A DNA stretch of 64,000 nt, taken from the NCBI GenBank assembly GCA_965246925.1, contig OZ251994.1:558001-622000 (forward strand). The letters run 5' to 3'. The notes under the pieces were generated by a model. The model searched no databases, was not told the DNA's origin, and saw only the letters and a program-made list of their open reading frames with translations. Below are positions 43,657 to 50,915 of the stretch, one piece after another; the stretch's first letter is position 1, and each line of letters starts with the position of its first letter. The translations under genes were made by a program, and so were the position numbers. This DNA is from JANPPS01 sp965246925. GTDB lineage: Bacteria; Pseudomonadota; Alphaproteobacteria; Acetobacterales; Acetobacteraceae.

Positions 43657-44439
43657 TCATTGAGCCAAGAGCGTCCGGATGATCGAGGCAGGGATGGCGG
43701 CGCCACCTCGGTGGTCTTGGAAGGCGGCCACGTTCACGCCTACCAGCTGCCATTTGCCGTCATCGCCGCGCGCAAACACGGGGCCGCCGCTGGTGCCGCT
43801 GGTGGCGGCGCAGTCGTGCAGGAGGGCCGGGGCGCCATCGGTGTGCGCCGTAACAGTGCAGTGATCGTCCGCGAGTATGGCCTCGGGCCGGTCCTGGCCG
43901 TAGCCGCCTAGCATCACGGCCTGGCCCGGGCGGGCGTCTTCGGCGGCGAGGGGTATGGCGCTGGCGCCGACTGCGGCATCGAAGTGCAGGACAGCGATGT
44001 CTTGAAACGGGTCGCCGGGTTGGCCAGGGCGGTAGGTCGCGGCAAGCTGGTAACCCGTGGCGATCGCGTGCTTGGTATAGCTGCCGCGGTCATAGCCCAG
44101 CAAAGCGTGGATCTGACCTGCACCGATGAAACGCTTTGTGCGGCGGTCCACCATGCAGTGCGCGGCGGTCAGCATCATGGTGGGCGCCACCAGCACGCCG
44201 GTGCAGTGGCCTACGTTTTCCATGTTTATCCTGGCCACGGCGGACCAGGGTAGGACGTTGGAATCGACCGGGACACGATGCGGGGTTTCGCCGAGTCCGG
44301 GGAGGACGATGCGGCCGTTCCGTTCGGCTGCGGCGCGGGGTGGTTGCGCCGCCGCTGATGCCGGAACGAGGGCGGTTAGAGCCAGCGCTAGGGCCCTCAC
44401 CCCGGCCCTCTCCCACAAGCGGGAGAGGGGGGAAGGCAT
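43657..44439 (-). CDS. secreted trypsin-like serine protease (S1 family)
   Basis: A 260-residue exported protease. A signal peptide ('ALALALTALVPASAAAQP') is followed by a chymotrypsin fold with the complete triad: His94 in 'LTAAHCMVD', Asp147 in 'FQDIAVLHF' and Ser217 in 'TSGTSGGPVF'. The ATG at 44439 shares a base with the upstream stop (TAATG), but codons 5-14 are read from a dispersed palindromic repeat. GTG at 44400, giving 'MRALALALTALVPAS', is a credible alternative start. Probably acts in the periplasm or outside the cell. Confidence 0.88.
   Translation of the reverse strand: MPSPLSRLWERAGVRALALALTALVPASAAAQPPRAAAERNGRIVLPGLGETPHRVPVDSNVLPWSAVARINMENVGHCTGVLVAPTMMLTAAHCMVDRRTKRFIGAGQIHALLGYDRGSYTKHAIATGYQLAATYRPGQPGDPFQDIAVLHFDAAVGASAIPLAAEDARPGQAVMLGGYGQDRPEAILADDHCTVTAHTDGAPALLHDCAATSGTSGGPVFARGDDGKWQLVGVNVAAFQDHRGGAAIPASIIRTLLAQ
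44394..44432. repeat. dispersed palindrome, family A, copy 1
   Basis: 'CCCTCACCCCGG' followed by a perfect 9-bp stem CCCTCTCCC (44406-44414) / GGGAGAGGG (44421-44429) with a 6-nt loop. Copies with the same layout occur near 48391, 55270 and 62118. Here the element overlaps the start of the protease reading frame. Confidence 0.75.
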
Positions 44440-45128
44440 TAGGCGGCTTCGACGCTGACGGCTTCCGGGCCGCGGCGGCCGTCGGCGACCTGCATGCGGA
44501 CGGTCTGGTTGGGCTCGAGTCCTGCAAGGCCACCGCGGTTGAGAGCGGAGATGTGGACGAACACGTCCTTACCGCCGCCATCGGGCATGACGAAGCCAAA
44601 GCCCTTTTCCGCGTTGAACCACTTGACCGTGCCCCGCATCTCGACCGCGGCACTGGCGTCCACCGGGGCGCGGGCGGCCGGGCGCGGGCGCTCGGACGCG
44701 TAGGACGGGGCGGGTGCCGCACCGGCCGTGCTCTCATCCACGCTGTTCACTTCGGCGATCTGCGGCCCCTTTTGACCCGGCGTCACCATGACGCGAAGCT
44801 TGGAGCCGGGCTGCACCGTCTGATACCCGGCGCGGGCCAGCACGCTCACGTGCAAGAAGGCGTCCCCGCCGCCGCCCTCGAGCTCGACGAAGCCGAACCC
44901 TTTTTCGGAGTTGAACCACTTCACGACGGCGCCGGTCTCGGGTCCGGACGGGGCAGCTCGGGCACCACCGAAGCCGGGAGGGGCGCGGTCACCGCCACGG
45001 GGGACGAAGCTGTCCCGGGGGACATAGGGCTCATCACGTCCGCGTGATGGTGGGAAATCATCGTTGCGGTCTCGCCCGCGGCTCCCGCGGCGGGGGCTGT
45101 CGAAGGATCGGCGATCAGGGTTGCTCAT
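44439..45128 (-). CDS. two-domain cold-shock protein
   Basis: A 229-residue protein. An N-terminal Arg/Asp/Pro-rich disordered region (1-60) precedes cold-shock domain 1 (about 66-130; 'KWFNSEKGFGFVEL', 'AFLHVSVL') and, after an Ala/Pro linker, domain 2 (about 164-228; 'KWFNAEKGFGFVMPD', 'VFVHISAL'). Alphaproteobacterial genomes often carry such double-CSD proteins. It should bind RNA more avidly than the single-domain paralogs at 22.8-23.3 kb. The protease gene starts on its stop codon. Confidence 0.92.
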   Translation of the reverse strand: MSNPDRRSFDSPRRGSRGRDRNDDFPPSRGRDEPYVPRDSFVPRGGDRAPPGFGGARAAPSGPETGAVVKWFNSEKGFGFVELEGGGGDAFLHVSVLARAGYQTVQPGSKLRVMVTPGQKGPQIAEVNSVDESTAGAAPAPSYASERPRPAARAPVDASAAVEMRGTVKWFNAEKGFGFVMPDGGGKDVFVHISALNRGGLAGLEPNQTVRMQVADGRRGPEAVSVEAA

Positions 45129-45255
45129 GGCAGGGTCTCAGAAACGGTGGAAAAATAACGGGCGAAACGACAACATGGAGCGCATCGGGCGCGGGCCAAC
45201 CCATAAGAAGCGGACTTGCCGTTCCCATAGCGGCTTTTGTCAGGGCACGCGAGTC

Positions 45256-46041
45256 TTAGCCGTGTCTTAACGCGGAGCCGCACCGGTTGCGTGCGTTGGC
45301 CGCCATGAAGTCGCCCAGCACGCCGGCAACCTGGCAGGCGGTCATGCGGCGGGGCCGGGTCGAGGGCTGGCGCCGTATGTTGATGCGCAACACGCCGCCC
45401 CCGGCCAGGGCGATCCGCAGCGTTCCCTGCTGGATCGCGCGCAGATAGAGCGGCATGCCGAGGCTGATGGCCGGCGTGCGCCCGGCGGCGATGTCCGCCA
45501 CGCGCTGCCGGTACGGCTCGGCCAATTCAGGCGTGTGCGAGTGATACCAGCCGGTCGCGACATACCAGTTGCCCGCGGCGTCGTCCCGCAACTGCAACAG
45601 GTAGCGCGCGGCGAAGCTGGCATTGGCGGCGGGATCGAACGCTTCGTCGATCGAGCGGAAGGCGCTTGGGTGGGATTGCAGGTTGATCTGCATGCAGCCC
45701 ACGTCGATCTGCCGCACGCCGCGGGCGAGTGCCTGCGTCGTCCAGGCCACGGCGGCGGCCTTGCTGTCAAAATAGTAGGCCGCGCTATCGGCGTTGATGG
45801 CCCAGGGCCAGGGCTGCAAGCCCTTCAAGGGTGGCACCGGCCGCCCGCTCTCGGCCCGGGCGATGGCAGACAACAGGCCGGGCGCGGTGCCAAACCGGGC
45901 TTCGGAGGCGCTGATGGCGGCGGCGCACTGGGCCGATTGCTGCACGGCCCACCCGGCCGGCACGTCCTCTGCGTAGGCGCGTGTGACGAGGCAGAAGCCT
46001 ACCAGGGCGCCCAAACACGATTTCAGCAAGCGATCGACCAA
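45256..46041 (-). CDS. exported lytic transglycosylase (SLT domain)
   Basis: A 261-residue protein with a signal peptide ending near 'RAYA' (residue 24). The SLT fold follows: 'APGLLSAIARAESGR' with the catalytic Glu64, 'GCMQINLQSHPSAFRS', 'NASFAARYLLQL' and 'ATGWYHSHTPELA'. It cleaves the glycan strands of peptidoglycan to 1,6-anhydro ends. The predicted start is TTG at 46041 without a clear Shine-Dalgarno, so it is tentative. It is divergent from the twin-paralog genes with a 213-bp spacer, which may place it functionally near their export. Confidence 0.85.
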   Translation of the reverse strand: MVDRLLKSCLGALVGFCLVTRAYAEDVPAGWAVQQSAQCAAAISASEARFGTAPGLLSAIARAESGRPVPPLKGLQPWPWAINADSAAYYFDSKAAAVAWTTQALARGVRQIDVGCMQINLQSHPSAFRSIDEAFDPAANASFAARYLLQLRDDAAGNWYVATGWYHSHTPELAEPYRQRVADIAAGRTPAISLGMPLYLRAIQQGTLRIALAGGGVLRINIRRQPSTRPRRMTACQVAGVLGDFMAANARNRCGSALRHG

Positions 46042-46254
46042 TGCACGTTAGCCGTGGCAACCAGGCCATAAACGTGGGTCAAGCCAATTATACTCATGCG
46101 CCAAGCACTCCTAAGCCCGGGGATAACGCGGGCGGGCACGAAACGCCAGAAGACCCGGCGCTACCTGTCATAACGATGGCACAATGTAGGTACTTTGGCG
46201 CTTGTATGATGGCAGGCGTCTCGTTAGTCTCTGAAAGAGGAAGTGGAGCTAAAA

Positions 46255-46566
46255 ATGGCACTCACTCTGAAAAACATTCTGGACAAGAGCGACGTTTCGG
46301 TTGGGGGCATACCAGCTGACGCGGCGTTTGGCGTTACTTACACATTGACCGATACCCAGCTCGGCTTCGATGCGTTCAAGGTTGGGCCGAACGGCATGCT
46401 GGCCCTTTCTCAAAGTTTTGTGGAAAAGCTGAACCAAGACCTCGGGGCGAACACCGCGTCTGCCAAGACCGTTCTCGGCAGCGTCAGTTTTGCGCCGGTG
46501 ATTGTGGCCCCATCCAACTCGGTAGCGTCGCTCATTCACCAGGCCTACGTCCACAATTTAAGCTGA
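46255..46566 (+). CDS. unrecognised small protein, paralog A of a tandem pair
   Basis: A 103-residue protein with no signal peptide, no cysteine and no recognised domain. It begins 'MALTLKNILD' exactly like its neighbour, and its last 72 residues align without gaps to the end of that 403-residue protein; 23 of the last 33 are identical ('KTVLGSVSFAP', 'VAPSNSVA', 'IHQAYVHNLS'). It looks like the neighbour with the middle removed. The ATG at 46255 follows GTGGAG. Base composition is less GC-rich than the flanks. A structural or secreted protein is possible; I do not assign a function. Confidence 0.75.
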   Translation: MALTLKNILDKSDVSVGGIPADAAFGVTYTLTDTQLGFDAFKVGPNGMLALSQSFVEKLNQDLGANTASAKTVLGSVSFAPVIVAPSNSVASLIHQAYVHNLS

Positions 46567-46576
46567 CCAACGAAGG

Positions 46577-46603
46577 CGGGCCATCTCGTTTTGAGGCGGC
46601 CCG
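46577..46603 (+). terminator. hairpin between the twin paralogs
   Basis: Stem CGGGCC (46577-46582) / GGCCCG (46598-46603), with a possible inner CTC/GAG pair, begins 11 nt after the stop of paralog A. There is no T run, so it could attenuate transcription or protect the upstream message rather than end it. A similar GGCC hairpin follows paralog B. Confidence 0.45.
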
Positions 46604-46666
46604 TCTCAAGCCTTCTAAGCGCGATAGCGCGAGTGGCTGTCGGGCAAATATCAAGGGAGTTTCAAA

Positions 46667-47878
46667 ATGGCTTTAACTCTTAAAAACATTCTTGACGATA
46701 CGCGGGCGTTGGATGCGCTTGCGGCGGCGTATATCCCGGTGACGGGTGGAACGTTAACTTTCAAATATGAGATTGCGGGTGTGCAGTCGATTAAGGCACT
46801 CGGTGCTGCAAAGGTGTCCTACGCGAACGGCGTAGCGACGATTACATTGCAAGTCACAGGCGGTTCCCGAGACGTGAGCACGCCTGTCACCCAGAAGAAT
46901 CCCGGGATTCCGAAGCTCATATTCGATGGGGAAGGGTTCGAGTACGTTACGAAAGCGGGCAAGGTTGACGTGACAAACCTCCGTGTCGACATCGATACTC
47001 AGCTCAAGCAAGCAACAGGCTTTAGCCAGTCCTACATATTCGCTGATATTTCGACCAACGGCGGGAAAGCGGTGCCGGGAAACGTATTTGGCCCGACATT
47101 GGGCAACACTCCTCCGGATGTCGTTGCGAACATCAAATATGGGAATTACACGCCCACCTGGGATTTAGAGGCGCTTCGGCCGTTCGCACCGGCAGGCTCG
47201 ATTCCCGTACAGAAGCCAGTGACCTCTTCAACTCCGGTCGTCGGCGGGCTTACCACTATCACGATCAGTAACGTGAATGCGATACCGTTGGGTAACTCCA
47301 TTTCTGATCAACCACCAGGGCGTCCGTTCCCAGGCTTTCCGGCTACGACCAAACTCTACGCATTCACGGATGATTCGCCGGTCATACCAGGTGAACCATC
47401 GGGCGGCACGGTCGTGGACAAGACAGCAACCGTCGAAACCATCAGGATCAGCGAATTGTTTGGCACTGAGACCAAGGACGGCGCCGTGCTGTATCACGGA
47501 GGCAACTTTAGATTCGCGGCCAGTGCTACAGATACAACGGGCGAAATTCAATTTCAGGATCTCGTTGCTGACACCCGTAGCAACACGATCCAAGCGCTCG
47601 TCTCAGTCCACGATGTGCTGAACCCATTGAGGGGGACTGCCGGCAGTCAAAATTACCAGACTGACATCGGCTTCGACAGGATCGACGTGTTCAATATTGG
47701 ACAGGGCGGCTCCCTGACGTTTGCTCAAGCGTTCGCGGATAAGATTAAGCAAGACACGCTCAATACGATTTCCACCAAGACCGTCCTCGGCACGGTCAGC
47801 TTCGCGCCGATAACCGTAGCCCCGTCCGACTCCGTCGCATTCGGTATTCATCAGGCTTACGCCAACAATCACGCCTAA
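46667..47878 (+). CDS. unrecognised beta-rich protein, paralog B of a tandem pair
   Basis: A 403-residue protein sharing 'MALTLKNILD' and a 72-residue C-terminal module (332-403, 'IGFDRIDVFNIGQGGSL', 'KTVLGTVSFAP', 'IHQAYANNHA') with the gene before it. The middle (about 20-330) is rich in Thr, Val, Gly, Ser and Asn ('GGTLTFKYEIAG', 'GVATITLQVTGGSRDV'), has no cysteine and reads like surface or extracellular beta-sandwich sequence. There is no Sec signal and no RTX nonapeptides. A strong AAGGGAG lies at 46653-46659. Lower GC than the surroundings suggests transfer or unusual codon selection. Function unknown. Confidence 0.78.
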   Translation: MALTLKNILDDTRALDALAAAYIPVTGGTLTFKYEIAGVQSIKALGAAKVSYANGVATITLQVTGGSRDVSTPVTQKNPGIPKLIFDGEGFEYVTKAGKVDVTNLRVDIDTQLKQATGFSQSYIFADISTNGGKAVPGNVFGPTLGNTPPDVVANIKYGNYTPTWDLEALRPFAPAGSIPVQKPVTSSTPVVGGLTTITISNVNAIPLGNSISDQPPGRPFPGFPATTKLYAFTDDSPVIPGEPSGGTVVDKTATVETIRISELFGTETKDGAVLYHGGNFRFAASATDTTGEIQFQDLVADTRSNTIQALVSVHDVLNPLRGTAGSQNYQTDIGFDRIDVFNIGQGGSLTFAQAFADKIKQDTLNTISTKTVLGTVSFAPITVAPSDSVAFGIHQAYANNHA

Positions 47879-47884
47879 TCATCA

Positions 47885-47918
47885 GGAGGGCCGTCCGAGA
47901 CTTGGGTGGCCCTCCTTC
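47885..47918 (+). terminator. terminator-like hairpin after paralog B
   Basis: A perfect 8-bp stem GGAGGGCC (47885-47892) / GGCCCTCC (47908-47915) with a 15-nt loop follows the stop by 6 nt and is trailed by 'TTCGCTTC'. It should end or stabilise the transcript and separates it from the convergent VOC gene. Confidence 0.65.
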
Positions 47919-47921
47919 GCT

Positions 47922-48335
47922 TCAATAGGTGCGCCACAGCCCAGGGGTGGCGACCTCGAGCGAGTGGCCATCGGGGTCACGAAAATAGAGGCTCACGCCG
48001 CCGAAGCGCTGGGTAACGCGGGATTCGATCTCGATGTTCTCGGCGGCGAGGTGGGCCTCCCAGGCTTCGAGCTCGGCCGCTGGAATGGCGAAGGCCAGGT
48101 GTTGAGTGCCGTGACCGTCGTGCGGTGGGATCGTGCCGCCGGGGGTCGGGCTGGGGTGGGTGGAGCCGCCTTTTTTGAACAGCAAGAGGATGGTGCCGCC
48201 GGGCACGGCCAGGCCGGCCATGCGGTCCTCGACGAGGAGTTCTTCCATGTCGAAGAGGCGGCGGTAAAAGGCGCGGGAGCGATCAAGGTCTTCGACATAG
48301 AGGCTGGATTCCAGCTGGTGGGAGAGGCGGGGCAT
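47922..48335 (-). CDS. VOC/glyoxalase superfamily protein
   Basis: A 137-residue single vicinal-oxygen-chelate protein. 'LESSLYVEDLDRSRAFYRRL' opens the first beta-alpha-beta unit, 'GTQHLAFAIPAAELEAW' carries the mid His, and 'LYFRDPDGHSLEVATPG' carries the C-terminal Glu of the metal site. It may be a dioxygenase, glyoxalase or resistance-type protein; substrate unknown. AAGGA precedes the ATG. Confidence 0.88.
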   Translation of the reverse strand: MPRLSHQLESSLYVEDLDRSRAFYRRLFDMEELLVEDRMAGLAVPGGTILLLFKKGGSTHPSPTPGGTIPPHDGHGTQHLAFAIPAAELEAWEAHLAAENIEIESRVTQRFGGVSLYFRDPDGHSLEVATPGLWRTY

Positions 48336-48390
48336 TTGTTGGTCCTTGGAGTTTGCCTGGCTTGCCCGATTTCGGCTGCCCGTGTTGTTT

Positions 48391-48424
48391 CCTTCACCCC
48401 GGCCCTCTCCCGGAGGGAGAGGGG
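48391..48424. repeat. dispersed palindrome, family A, copy 2
   Basis: 'CTTCACCCCGG' followed by CCCTCTCCC (48403-48411) / GGGAGAGGG (48415-48423) with a 3-nt loop. It matches the element at 44394 and forms the last codons and the downstream region of the SDR gene on the minus strand. Confidence 0.75.
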
Positions 48425-49356
48425 GAAGACAGGCGCGCTAAGGCGATTAGGCCTAGGCTTAGGGCCAGGATAGACAGCGAGCCGGATTTGAACGGGCCGG
48501 CGATGGGACCGGTGCGGCCGGCTGTGCGAAGGTTGGGGTCGCGCAGGGCGACGCGTCCGCCTTGCAGGGATTGCTGAGCCATGACGCCCGCCTTGCCCGC
48601 GGCATAGTCCAGCACGCCGGGCGCCAGCGTGTTACCCGCGGCGAACAGCTTGGTGACGACGCCGAGCTTATGGTCCCGCCGCCGCGTGGTGGCCGCGCGG
48701 TAGATGCCGCGGGCGACCATCGGCGGCTGATACACCGGCGGCGGCGGACGGAGCGGGCGCGGCATATGGCTGGTAGCGTGATTGTAGAACGGTGTGTTGA
48801 CCGCGGGCGGATGCACCAGCGTCAGGTGCACGCGGCTGTTCTGGTTCGCCAGCTCGCTCCGCAGCGCCTCGGTAAAGCCGCGAATGGCATACTTGCTGCC
48901 GGAGTAGGGGCTCTGCAGCGGCACGCCGCGATAGCTGATGGCGGAGGCGATCTGGATGATGGTGCCGTGGTCGCGCGGCATCATGCGGGACAGCGCGACA
49001 CGGGTGCCGTTCACGGTGCCGAAATAGTTCACCTCGGTCAGGCGGCGGAACTCGTCCTCCGGAATGTCCAGGAAGAAGCCGTGGATGCCCACGCCGGCAT
49101 TGTTGATCCAAACGTCCACCGGGCCCAGCTCGGCCTCGATATGCGCGGCCGCGGCCTCGAGCGCGGCGCTATCGGCCACGTCGGCTTGGGCGAGCGAGGC
49201 GGTGCCCCCGGCCTCGATCACGTCGCGCCGTGCGGCATCCAGCGTGTCCTCCCCCCGGGCGATCAGGCCCACGCGCCAGCCGTGCCGGGCAAACTCCGCG
49301 GCGGCGGCGCGTCCGATGCCGGACGAAGCGCCGGTGATGATGACGGTCTTGGGCAT
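48394..49356 (-). CDS. SDR family oxidoreductase (with C-terminal membrane-like tail)
   Basis: A 320-residue short-chain dehydrogenase. It has the NAD(P) loop 'TGASSGIGRAAAAEFA', 'NNAGVG', the active-site Ser region 'IIQIASAISYRG' and the YxxxK motif 'YSGSKYAIRGFTEAL'. At 320 residues it is longer than classical SDRs; the tail contains a hydrophobic stretch ('SLSILALSLGLIALARL'), and the last residues ('SPSPSGRGPG') are translated from a dispersed repeat. The ATG at 49356 is used. Substrate unknown. Confidence 0.88.
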   Translation of the reverse strand: MPKTVIITGASSGIGRAAAAEFARHGWRVGLIARGEDTLDAARRDVIEAGGTASLAQADVADSAALEAAAAHIEAELGPVDVWINNAGVGIHGFFLDIPEDEFRRLTEVNYFGTVNGTRVALSRMMPRDHGTIIQIASAISYRGVPLQSPYSGSKYAIRGFTEALRSELANQNSRVHLTLVHPPAVNTPFYNHATSHMPRPLRPPPPVYQPPMVARGIYRAATTRRRDHKLGVVTKLFAAGNTLAPGVLDYAAGKAGVMAQQSLQGGRVALRDPNLRTAGRTGPIAGPFKSGSLSILALSLGLIALARLSSPSPSGRGPG

Positions 49357-49466
49357 GGCGGCTTCCCGTTCGTGTGCAGACCGCGGGCCAACGCGCGGCA
49401 GGGCAGAGGTTTCCTTCACGGACCGGCGTCACCAGTTAACGTACGCTTGCAATAGGAGACTTGAAA

Positions 49467-50120
49467 ATGCCGCATGCTTTGATCGTCGGTGCGTCCCGTG
49501 GCCTCGGGCTCGGGCTGGTGCGGGAGTTTGCCGGGCGGGGCTGGGAGGTGACCGGGACGGTGCGGAAGGCCGCGGACGAAAGTGCGGTGCGGGAGGCGGG
49601 CGGCCAGGTGCTGCTGGCCGACATGACCGACCCGGCGAGCCTTTCGGCACTACATGACCGCGTGGGTATGCTGGACGTGCTGTTCGTCAACGCCGGCATC
49701 GCCGGCCCGGCGACCGACGGGGTCGACGAGGCGGCGCTGGGCCATTTGTTCATGACCAACACGGTGGCGCCGGTGCAGCTGGCGCGGCGCATGCTGGACC
49801 GGGTGGCGCCGGGCGGCGTGGTCGCGTTCATGTCGTCATTGATGGGCAGCGTGGCGTTGAATACCTCGGGTAACCTCGAATTATACCGGGCCAGCAAGGC
49901 GGCGCTCAATTCGCTCACGCGCAGCATGGTGGCGGGGCTGGACCGTCCGATGAGCGTGCTGACGCTGCATCCCGGCTGGGTGCAGACGGACATGGGCGGT
50001 GCCTTCGCGGACCTGGACGTGGCGACCAGTGTCCGCGGGCTGGTGGACGTGGTGCTGGAGCGGCACGGGCAGCCCGGCTCGGTATTCCTGGATTACGCCG
50101 GCCGGGAGCTTGCCTGGTAG
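49467..50120 (+). CDS. SDR family oxidoreductase (C-factor/CsgA-like)
   Basis: A 217-residue SDR of the short C-signal-like type: 'HALIVGASRGLGLGLVREFA', 'VLFVNAGIAG', 'FMSSLMGSVALNTSG' and 'YRASKAALNSLTRSM' (YxxxK), then 'LHPGWVQTDMGG'. AGGAG at Shine-Dalgarno distance supports the ATG at 49467. It probably reduces a small carbonyl compound. It is divergent from the longer SDR with a 110-bp spacer and convergent with the PspA-like gene 4 bp away. Confidence 0.9.
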   Translation: MPHALIVGASRGLGLGLVREFAGRGWEVTGTVRKAADESAVREAGGQVLLADMTDPASLSALHDRVGMLDVLFVNAGIAGPATDGVDEAALGHLFMTNTVAPVQLARRMLDRVAPGGVVAFMSSLMGSVALNTSGNLELYRASKAALNSLTRSMVAGLDRPMSVLTLHPGWVQTDMGGAFADLDVATSVRGLVDVVLERHGQPGSVFLDYAGRELAW

Positions 50121-50124
50121 CGCC

Positions 50125-50904
50125 TCAGCCCTTGATCTGAGCCTGCCGGAGCGCGGTCAGGCGGTCACTGAGGCTGGTCGGTGCCGGAAGGCGGCCTTGG
50201 ACGGTGGCCATCGCCTGGGCAATGTTGCTGTCGTCCTTCTCCGGCTGAGTCGGCGCGAGCAGCTTGGCCTTCATGTTGGCCGCCTCGGCGCTGGCCAGGT
50301 TCTTGGTTGCGTTGTCCTGCATGGCCTTGAGCGCGACCGTGAGGCCCGACGTCGCGGTGGTCAGGCCCGCGGCCTGACGGGCGGCGTTGGCGCGCTGCTC
50401 GGCCATGTCCTTCTGCTGCTCGGCCCGGGACATGTCCCGCTGCGCCTTGTTCAGCGCGTCCCGCGCCCCCTTCAGCTTCTCCCCGGCGGCGGCGTAGGTC
50501 GCCTCGAGCGAATGCAGGAAGTCCCCGGCGTCCGCAGCCTCCTGCTGCTCCCGTTGCACGTCGGGCGCCATGGTCTCCAGCATGCCGACCAGAGTGGTGA
50601 GGCTGGTGGTGAGACTGGTCTTGCGCGCCGGATCGGCCTCGGTATCGAGCTGATGCTGTAGCTGCTCGGCGGCGGCCATGCGCTGCTGCGACAGGGTCTG
50701 GATCGACGCCGCCTCCCGCGCCTCCTGGTCGTATTGCTGCCGGGCGCGGGCGACCTGCTGACCCAACTCGTCCAAATGCTGCTCCATGGTGCGGAGCTCG
50801 GCCTCGGTGGCGGATTGCGGGTCCCAGCGGACGATCGCCTCGACGGCGCTGTTCACGACGTTGTCGGTCTTCACGCCGACCAGGTTCTTGATAAAGCTAT
50901 ACAT
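50125..50904 (-). CDS. PspA/IM30-like coiled-coil protein (YjfJ-like)
   Basis: A 259-residue, almost entirely helical protein starting 'MYSFIKNLVGVKTDNVVNSA', followed by long heptad-rich coiled coil ('EQHLDELGQQVARARQQYDQ', 'MSRAEQQKDMAEQRANAARQ'). It resembles the YjfJ branch of PspA/IM30 proteins, which line or repair membranes. GGAGA precedes the ATG. It lies 11 bp behind a DUF350 gene and downstream of a DUF2491 gene, as in the E. coli yjfJKL neighbourhood, which supports the assignment. Confidence 0.85.
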   Translation of the reverse strand: MYSFIKNLVGVKTDNVVNSAVEAIVRWDPQSATEAELRTMEQHLDELGQQVARARQQYDQEAREAASIQTLSQQRMAAAEQLQHQLDTEADPARKTSLTTSLTTLVGMLETMAPDVQREQQEAADAGDFLHSLEATYAAAGEKLKGARDALNKAQRDMSRAEQQKDMAEQRANAARQAAGLTTATSGLTVALKAMQDNATKNLASAEAANMKAKLLAPTQPEKDDSNIAQAMATVQGRLPAPTSLSDRLTALRQAQIKG

Positions 50905-50915
50905 AGGTGTCTCCT

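Noticed and set aside
46042..46254. Promoter for the twin paralogs based on TATACT at 46089-46094
   Set aside because: No matching -35 at the right distance and the site is about 160 bp from the start; not strong enough to list.
46255..47878. Type I (RTX) secretion substrate or S-layer protein as a firm call for the twin paralogs
   Set aside because: No Gly-Gly-x-Gly-x-Asp nonapeptides and no nearby ABC/MFP export genes are visible; composition alone is insufficient.
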